Origin: Leptospira sp.
GTDB lineage: Bacteria; Spirochaetota; Leptospiria; Leptospirales; Leptospiraceae
Reading direction: 5' to 3'
NCBI GenBank assembly: GCA_021413405.1
Contig: JAIOQL010000277.1
Span: 1-5,116, forward strand
Length of the DNA stretch: 5,116 nucleotides
The notes under the pieces were generated by a model. The model saw only the letters and a program-made list of their open reading frames with translations. It was not told the DNA's origin and did not search any database. The number at the start of each line of letters is the position of its first letter. Position 1 is the stretch's first letter. Positions 1-5,116 of the stretch are shown here, piece after piece. Made by a program: the position numbers and the translations under genes.

Positions 1-245
1 TGATATATGCCAGAAAGATAATCCGGGAAAAATTTAAAGAGACCATTTTCATTTTCGGCATTCTTTATTTCCTTCTCGGGTTTCTTTTTACCGGATTCCT
101 CTTTTTTGTAGCATCCGTTTTTATCAGCTACCTTCATTTTTTCAACAATGATCCGGTATTAGCATCTCTGGCAATGGGTGGAAGCTTCGCATTACTTTCT
201 TTCTTCCTCTTAATTCTTTTAATTCGCAAAATCCGGAAAATGTAA
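1..245 (+). CDS. C-terminal part of a phage-holin-superfamily (YqjE/DUF1469-like) two-helix membrane protein, 5' end outside window
   Basis: An open frame runs from the window edge (first full codon at position 3) to a TAA at 243-245 and gives 80 visible residues. No in-frame ATG precedes the first membrane segment, so the start lies upstream. The fragment has a basic amphipathic stretch (about residues 1-13, with RKIIREKFKE), a long hydrophobic segment (about 14-46), a short polar turn with NNDP (48-51), a second hydrophobic segment (about 52-74) and a basic tail ending RKIRKM. Two adjacent helices followed by a positive tail match the general build of the Phage_holin_3_6/YqjE family, whose members are mostly chromosomal inner-membrane proteins of unclear role, not lysis holins. 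The family call rests on topology and composition, since no diagnostic motif is visible. Any small two-helix membrane protein remains possible. The next gene starts 5 bp after the stop, so the two are probably co-transcribed. Confidence 0.6.
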   Translation, partial: IYARKIIREKFKETIFIFGILYFLLGFLFTGFLFFVASVFISYLHFFNNDPVLASLAMGGSFALLSFFLLILLIRKIRKM

Positions 246-250
246 CAACT

Positions 251-496
251 ATGGGATCAAGAATAAATCCTTTCAGTGGTCAGGATGAATTTACCGGGAA
301 GCATCCGGAGAATATGAGTCTAACCGAATTAGAAATGCTCTTGCATATTAAACGACTGAATGTTCGCCTCGACCTGGAACGAATCAAGACACAAGTGAGT
401 TATACAAAATTAATCCTCGAAGGAATTCAGGAATTGGGTCTTCTGGACAAGTTGACTGAATTTTTTTCTCGCCAGGGTACGCCGCCATCGGCATAA
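251..496 (+). CDS. Small hypothetical protein downstream of the holin-like gene
   Basis: This is an 81-residue soluble protein that I do not recognise. It has no signal peptide or membrane segment. Residues 1-20 are polar and probably disordered. Residues 22-71 look helical and amphipathic, with regularly spaced Leu/Ile (LTELEMLLHIKRLNVRLDL, then LILEGIQELGLLDKL), so a short coiled coil or helical hairpin is likely. The ATG follows the upstream stop by 5 bp. The only Shine-Dalgarno-like bases are a distant GGA near 235, so translational coupling to the membrane protein is plausible. A second ATG at 315, preceded closely by GGAG, would give a 60-residue version. The arrangement recalls E. coli yqjE-yqjK, where a small partner follows the holin-like gene, but no real similarity to YqjK can be claimed. 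The gene converges with pyk, leaving only 13 bp between their stop codons. Confidence 0.65.
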   Translation: MGSRINPFSGQDEFTGKHPENMSLTELEMLLHIKRLNVRLDLERIKTQVSYTKLILEGIQELGLLDKLTEFFSRQGTPPSA

Positions 497-509
497 GAAC
501 GCTTCAATT

Positions 510-1931
<1,422 letters not shown>

Positions 1932-1948
1932 TTATTAATTATCCGGAA

Positions 1949-2992
1949 TTAAATTTTCGGGAGGGTTCTTTCCAAAAAATCCTCAATCGCAGAAGAGATA
2001 TCAAATTTTTCCTGATTAGGCATCAGGCCCGATCTTTGTTCATCCGATTCTTTTTTGGCTTTATCTAAAAGCTTTCTTCCATATCTCTTCAAATAATGCC
2101 TTGAGATCAGTATCGGCCAGGGAAATTTTTCAGTGTGGGTTTTAATTATAAAAGAATATAATTCTTTCTGTGAATATTTCTTGAGAAACATGACGAGTTG
2201 TTCTTCTGTCATTTTCCCTTTCAAGTTTTGCAAAAGAAAGGTCCTGTCGGGATAGATCCCCGCATTCCAGCCTTCGTCAACAATGTTGACTAAATTCTGC
2301 ATTTGCTCTTTTACTTCTTTTTCCTGTTCGGGATTCATGGAGGCTCCTGTTTCTTCAGTTTCTGTTTCCTCAGTTTCTTCATTAGTGGCATCCTGCCCGG
2401 ATTTTTCAGCTTTAATTTTCATTCTGGATTCAGCAATCCTGGTTTTTTCCTCCTCCATTTTTTTCATTTTTTGCTGCTGGATACGTTGACGCTGCAACAC
2501 TTCCTGCCTGGCACGGATCTGGTTTGCCTCAAACTTGTGAACGACGACATTCCCAAAAATCGATCTCCAGAGCCTTGTAAAAAAGGAGAGGTATTTGAAC
2601 AGACTTTTCAGTTCATGTTGTTCAAAATCTTTCTTCTGCTCGGGAGAAACCAGCTCACCGATATTCATTCTTGCCAATATTCTGATTTCAGTGTCGTTAT
2701 TGGAATTTTTATAAAGAAGCTTAGCGAATTCTATTGCCTGTGGAATACAGGATTTATGTAGAACATATTCAAAATAATTTTTATGGTCGCTGTATTCGGT
2801 AAAACAAATCTGATCATTTGAAATTACAAGCTGAACCAGTTCGGGTGTCAAAGGTTCTCCCTGAACCCGGATAAGAGAAAGATCAACGAGTTTCCCGGCA
2901 CTTTCTAATCGTTTTTGCAAGCTCAGGGAAATTTTCGTAGTCCTCTTCCCCGACATCTCCAATAACTCCAATCTTTTGCAGCTCGGGGACAA
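1949..2992 (-). CDS. C-terminal part of an unrecognised 603-residue protein, separated by a +1 frame change
   Basis: This frame continues the gene at 3761-2883 and is probably not an independent gene. Its first available start is a TTG at 2992 with no ribosome site, and the first 27 residues overlap the upstream frame and look non-native. The genuine part appears to begin at RLESAGKL (residue 28). After that come an alpha-helical region (about 36-150), a charged Gln/Arg/Glu/Lys-rich coiled coil (about 154-197), an acidic linker with two tandem ETEET units (207-216), and a second helical region (about 221-347) ending LERTLPKI. A hydrophobic patch, LFKYLSFFTRLWRSIFG (131-147), precedes the coiled coil and could bind a membrane surface or partner, but is weak as a transmembrane helix. 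No catalytic motif was recognised. The stop lies 17 bp before the pyk start. A structural or scaffolding role is possible but unproven. Confidence 0.75.
   Translation of the reverse strand: MSPSCKRLELLEMSGKRTTKISLSLQKRLESAGKLVDLSLIRVQGEPLTPELVQLVISNDQICFTEYSDHKNYFEYVLHKSCIPQAIEFAKLLYKNSNNDTEIRILARMNIGELVSPEQKKDFEQHELKSLFKYLSFFTRLWRSIFGNVVVHKFEANQIRARQEVLQRQRIQQQKMKKMEEEKTRIAESRMKIKAEKSGQDATNEETEETETEETGASMNPEQEKEVKEQMQNLVNIVDEGWNAGIYPDRTFLLQNLKGKMTEEQLVMFLKKYSQKELYSFIIKTHTEKFPWPILISRHYLKRYGRKLLDKAKKESDEQRSGLMPNQEKFDISSAIEDFLERTLPKI
2349..2378 (-). repeat. Two tandem 15-bp units encoding ETEET-ETEET
   Basis: Positions 2349-2363 and 2364-2378 match at 14 of 15 bases, differing by one T/C. In the - strand frame each unit encodes Glu-Thr-Glu-Glu-Thr, and the difference is silent. 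The units form the acidic linker between the coiled coil and the C-terminal region of the unrecognised protein. Copy number in a linker of this kind could vary between strains by replication slippage. That is inference, since only two copies are seen here. Confidence 0.85.
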
Positions 2993-3761
2993 TTACCGTT
3001 TTCATATATTCCAGATATGCCTCAACCCGAATCATGATCTCATCCTTATTATTAAAAAGGAAAACCGATTTATTGCCGGATTTGGACGCACTGTCATTCC
3101 TGAAAAAATACAATAGCTTCTCGGACACGAGTTTTTTCAGAATAGGTTTGAGATTTATGTTAACCGTTACTTCGCGCAATTCTTTCGTAGTATCATACTG
3201 GCATGAAAAAAGTTTTCCAATTTCGTATGACGCATAAGTTTCATTCAGTTTGTTGTCCCTGATTTTGCTTATGATAAACTCGATGAAAACCTCTTTGGGC
3301 TTGAGAACCCGGTGGGCGCCCAGCCAGCGCTTGATAGAGGCAAGGCTTGCTTCATTTACTCCATTTACATATCTATGGGCAGAACCTGAATCCAGGTTTG
3401 ACGGACGGGCAAAAACAGTTGATCTACGCAAGAATGTATTGATATCTTCCTGTGGTCCAATCCCGGCCGGATCAAATTCAACGGAAACAATTTTTTTGAA
3501 AATCGGAGGGTTATACCGGAAGCACAACTCTTTCATGAAGAGTTCCCCTTTTTCCTTTTCAAGACTTACTTCCCGGATTATCTGATCAAGATTCGGGAGG
3601 ATCCTGTTTGCGAGATATTTCTCTGTCCAATCTGCAACCTGGAGAAACATCTTATGAATTCCCTTAAACTGAAAATCTCCACGGGACTCCAGGCTCTGCA
3701 CGGTTTGCAATGCGGTGGAATAATCCATGACCCGCAGTTCCTGTAAATTACTGTCTAACAA
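2883..3761 (-). CDS. N-terminal part of an unrecognised 603-residue protein, ended early by a frame change
   Basis: The frame codes 292 residues, but only 1-283 (to ...FPELAK) look native. The last nine (TIRKCRETR) arise after a run of five A's, beyond which the neighbouring frame continues as RLESAGKLVDL. I do not recognise the family. Visible traits are a mostly helical, charged, cytoplasmic-looking protein with no signal peptide or transmembrane helix. It contains a conserved-looking stretch FRYNPPIFKKIVSVEFDPAG (81-100) and a Lys/Glu-rich region near 155-215 that could be a helical or winged-helix-like fold. The TTG start at 3761 is chosen because GGAAGGTGG lies 7 nt upstream, close to the ideal anti-16S pairing. 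An in-frame ATG at 3728 with a poorer AGGA would shorten the product by 11 residues. The gene follows asd by 94 bp on the same strand, and its downstream half is followed closely by pyk. Confidence 0.75.
   Translation of the reverse strand: MLDSNLQELRVMDYSTALQTVQSLESRGDFQFKGIHKMFLQVADWTEKYLANRILPNLDQIIREVSLEKEKGELFMKELCFRYNPPIFKKIVSVEFDPAGIGPQEDINTFLRRSTVFARPSNLDSGSAHRYVNGVNEASLASIKRWLGAHRVLKPKEVFIEFIISKIRDNKLNETYASYEIGKLFSCQYDTTKELREVTVNINLKPILKKLVSEKLLYFFRNDSASKSGNKSVFLFNNKDEIMIRVEAYLEYMKTVIVPELQKIGVIGDVGEEDYENFPELAKTIRKCRETR
2912..2916 (-). other. Probable frameshift point in a run of five A's
   Basis: On the - strand the N-terminal frame reads GCA AAA ACG here, whereas the downstream gene body needs GCA AAA CGA. 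Removing a single A makes residues 1-283 of the first frame run straight into residue 28 of the second, for 603 residues and one stop at 1949. Both sides of the join look like normal helical protein (FPELAK then RLESAGKL), which places the shift within a few codons of this tract. A sequencing or assembly error in a homopolymer, or a real single-base insertion, explains it most simply. A +1 slip of tRNA-Lys from AAA to AAA is chemically possible, but no stimulator is evident. Confidence 0.7.
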
Positions 3762-3768
3762 TGATATA

Positions 3769-3777
3769 CCACCTTCC
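3769..3777 (-). promoter_or_regulatory. Strong ribosome binding site that supports the TTG start at 3761
   Basis: The - strand reads GGAAGGTGG, then seven bases (TATATCA), then TTG. It differs by one base from the AAGGAGG consensus core, and the spacing is ideal. This decides in favour of the TTG start over the internal ATG at 3728. Confidence 0.65.
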
Positions 3778-3855
3778 GTTAAACATATCTTTAGGCTCCA
3801 TTATGGCCAGTATCTGAAGCCGCGTATTCCTGAAATCCGGAATTATTCTGAAAAG

Positions 3856-4911
3856 TTAGCTTACCGGAATCAAACCTTTCTTATACAATAACTCAGCATT
3901 GAGAATTGCCGCACCGGCTGCACCGCGAATCGTGTTGTGACTCAGAACAACATACTTAAAATCAAGTATCGGATCAGGCCTGAGTCTTCCTACTGTAGTT
4001 GTCATACCTTTTCCGTTCATCAGATCCAGACGGGGTTGAGGCCTATCAATTTCAGTACGATAGTCGATCACTTTTTCCGGTGCAGATGGAAGCTTCAATT
4101 TTTGCGGTTCACCCTGAAATTCTGCCCACACTTTTCTTATATCATTCTCGGTCGTTTTCGTCTTAAGTTTTACAGAAACACAAACGGTATGGCCATCAAA
4201 AACCGGAACCCTGTTACAATGCGCAGAAATTTTGAAGTCTGCCGGGATAATTTGTCCATCTTTGACTTTACCAAGGCATTTTTGTGGTTCCATCTGGACT
4301 TTTTCCTCTTCGCCGCCAATATGCGGAACTACGTTACCAAGAATATCCATTGTCGGAACACCCGGATACCCGGCACCAGAAATCGCCTGCATGGACACCA
4401 GAAAGACAGATTCAATGCCGAATTTTTCAAGAAGTGGTTTAAGAGTTATCGTTACACCCATGATCGTGCAGTTTGAATTGGTAACGATTTTACCTTTTGT
4501 TTTCTGAAATGATAGAACATCAAGATGCTCCGAATTTATTTCAGCAGATAAAATAGGAACGTCGTTATCATACCGATGGTTTTTTGAATTAGATATAACC
4601 ATCACACCGGAATTTGCGTAATCAGTTTCAACTTCACCTGCAATATCACTGTCAAGCCCGGAAAAAACAAGATCCACATCCGGAGTTTCTGAAGGCTTTG
4701 GCAAAACAACTTTGATCTTCCTGGCATAAGCAGGAATATCTCCGGAAATTTTCCAACGGGATGTCATAATATCCCCATACAACTTCCCGGCACTTCTCTC
4801 AGACGCCGCGATGGAGACAACTTCAAAAAACTCATGATTCTCAAGCAATTGAACAAATCTTTGCCCGACTGAACCAGTTCCCCCCAAAATACCGATCTTA
4901 ACTTTTCTCAT
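3856..4911 (-). CDS. asd: Aspartate-semialdehyde dehydrogenase, archaeal/fungal type
   Basis: The 351-residue cytoplasmic enzyme reduces beta-aspartyl phosphate with NADPH to aspartate semialdehyde, the branch point for lysine/diaminopimelate, threonine and methionine. The N-terminal nucleotide-binding loop GILGGTGSVGQRF (7-19) is intact. SNSKNHRYDNDVPIL (107-121) and TNSNCTIMG (144-152) follow, with nucleophile Cys148. QAISGAGYPG (175-184) and EEEKVQ (201-206) are typical of the HOM2-like branch found in archaea, fungi and some bacteria, as opposed to the E. coli type. NRVPVFDGHT (233-242) carries the likely substrate-binding Arg234 and the general-base His241. The C-terminal end returns to the nucleotide-binding domain (HNTIRGAAGAAILNAELL, 325-342). 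AAGGA six bases before the ATG supports this start. It is the first gene of the - strand cluster visible here, 94 bp upstream of the unrecognised gene. All expected catalytic residues are present. Confidence 0.96.
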   Translation of the reverse strand: MRKVKIGILGGTGSVGQRFVQLLENHEFFEVVSIAASERSAGKLYGDIMTSRWKISGDIPAYARKIKVVLPKPSETPDVDLVFSGLDSDIAGEVETDYANSGVMVISNSKNHRYDNDVPILSAEINSEHLDVLSFQKTKGKIVTNSNCTIMGVTITLKPLLEKFGIESVFLVSMQAISGAGYPGVPTMDILGNVVPHIGGEEEKVQMEPQKCLGKVKDGQIIPADFKISAHCNRVPVFDGHTVCVSVKLKTKTTENDIRKVWAEFQGEPQKLKLPSAPEKVIDYRTEIDRPQPRLDLMNGKGMTTTVGRLRPDPILDFKYVVLSHNTIRGAAGAAILNAELLYKKGLIPVS

Positions 4912-4917
4912 ATCAGA

Positions 4918-4922
4918 TCCTT
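4918..4922 (-). promoter_or_regulatory. Ribosome binding site of asd
   Basis: The - strand reads AAGGA, then six bases (TCTGAT), then the ATG of asd. The match and spacing are good, and no competing in-frame start lies nearby. Confidence 0.6.
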
Positions 4923-4951
4923 ATTCTTAAAAAAATTCAACCGCCCGTAAA

Positions 4952-4957
4952 ATTATG
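4952..4957 (-). promoter_or_regulatory. Weak candidate -10 element upstream of asd
   Basis: The - strand hexamer CATAAT matches the sigma-70 -10 consensus at five of six positions and would give a leader of about 35 nt before the asd start. No acceptable -35 box sits 16-18 bp further upstream, so this is only a candidate. Transcription may instead come from an upstream gene outside the window. Confidence 0.2.
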
Positions 4958-5035
4958 AAAGAGCAGAACGTAATACCAGACTTTAAAAATGACCCTCTGA
5001 AAACAAGGAAAAGATTGACTGAAACAGCGATCAAA

Positions 5036-5056
5036 GAAAGGAAATAATTTCTTTTC
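5036..5056. repeat. AT-rich inverted repeat upstream of asd, possible operator
   Basis: Two 10-base arms flank a single A at 5046. The left arm is GAAAGGAAAT and the right arm ATTTCTTTTC, pairing at nine positions with one G/T mismatch. The centre lies about 135 bp upstream of the asd ATG. The symmetry would suit binding by a dimeric regulator, and no T-run follows on either strand to make it a terminator. The sequence is low in complexity, so chance is a serious alternative. Confidence 0.35.
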
Positions 5057-5116
5057 CATATACAGGATTCATTTTGATCATGCCCGGATATGTGATGTGA
5101 TGAAAATCGCTAAAGT

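Larger units (their letters stand above)
4912..5116. other. Region upstream of asd with no confident gene
   Basis: The 205 bases to the window edge hold the asd ribosome site, the weak -10 candidate and the inverted repeat. Three short frames reach or lie inside it. A - strand frame open from the edge to a TGA at 5033-5031 (28 codons, ending KEIISFL) could be the tail of an upstream gene. A + strand frame at 4955-5047 would encode 30 Lys-rich residues, but lacks a ribosome site. An ATG at 5100 begins MKIAK and runs off the + strand edge, again without a clear ribosome site. None can be confirmed from this sequence. Confidence 0.5.

Noticed and set aside
1..245. Phage lysis cassette or prophage edge suggested by the holin-like protein
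   Set aside because: No endolysin, spanin, structural gene or integrase is present, and this superfamily is mostly chromosomal. The neighbours are core metabolic genes.
481..492. Small GC hairpin GCCG-CCAT-CGGC between the convergent genes
   Set aside because: Only four base pairs, with no T-run after it on either strand; the T7 at 461-467 precedes it on the + strand. Not an intrinsic terminator.
2303..2761. Long + strand open frame (152 codons) opposite the unrecognised gene
   Set aside because: Phe/Leu/Ser/Cys-rich shadow of the Glu/Lys/Gln-rich coiled-coil coding on the - strand; no ribosome site and no gene-like composition.
3748..3801. 17-codon - strand frame between asd and the unrecognised gene, overlapping its TTG start
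   Set aside because: It starts with ATG but has no ribosome site and no attenuation-like residues, so a leader peptide is not supported.
3762..3855. Search for a promoter or terminator in the 94-bp gap after asd
   Set aside because: Only a 5-bp ATTCC/GGAAT repeat and an imperfect GGCC-type repeat are seen. There is no T-run and no paired -35/-10, so read-through from asd is the simpler view.
3937..4476. Long + strand open frame (179 codons) opposite asd
   Set aside because: It lies wholly antisense to a clear enzyme gene and its translation resembles no coherent protein.
4955..5047. 30-codon + strand frame MKEQNVIPDF...
   Set aside because: No ribosome binding site, and the Lys/Glu-rich translation is what any purine-rich strand would give. 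Left as a possibility only.

Overview
The window looks like ordinary chromosomal DNA from a bacterium of moderate GC content (low to mid 40s percent by eye). No rRNA, tRNA, CRISPR array, insertion sequence or integrase was seen. The lineage is uncertain. The archaeal/fungal-type aspartate-semialdehyde dehydrogenase and the mix of ATG and TTG starts would fit a Leptospira-like spirochaete, but that is a weak inference and other phyla are possible.

Layout. Two short + strand genes lie at the left edge: the C-terminal part of a two-helix membrane protein of the phage-holin/YqjE type (1-245, cut by the window), and 5 bp later a small soluble protein of unknown function (251-496). They converge on a - strand cluster that fills the rest of the window. 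In transcription order (right to left) the cluster is asd (4911-3856), an unrecognised gene split over two frames (3761-2883 and 2992-1949), and pyk (1931-510). About 200 bp upstream of asd (4912-5116) hold no confident gene, but do contain an AT-rich inverted repeat and a weak promoter candidate.

How the genes work together. Asd makes aspartate semialdehyde for the lysine/diaminopimelate, threonine and methionine branches. Pyk makes pyruvate, which is the partner of aspartate semialdehyde in the first lysine-specific step. Their shared strand and short gaps suggest a co-transcribed cluster, but no dedicated pathway link is shown by the sequence.

The most notable point is the middle gene. 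The two overlapping reading frames join cleanly if one A is removed from a run of five A's (T5 at 2912-2916 on the + strand), giving a continuous 603-residue protein with a coiled coil and a duplicated acidic tract. This is a sequencing error, a real frameshift mutation, or less likely a +1 recoding site. The protein family is not one I recognise. Nothing in the window amounts to a convincing new defence or mobile system.
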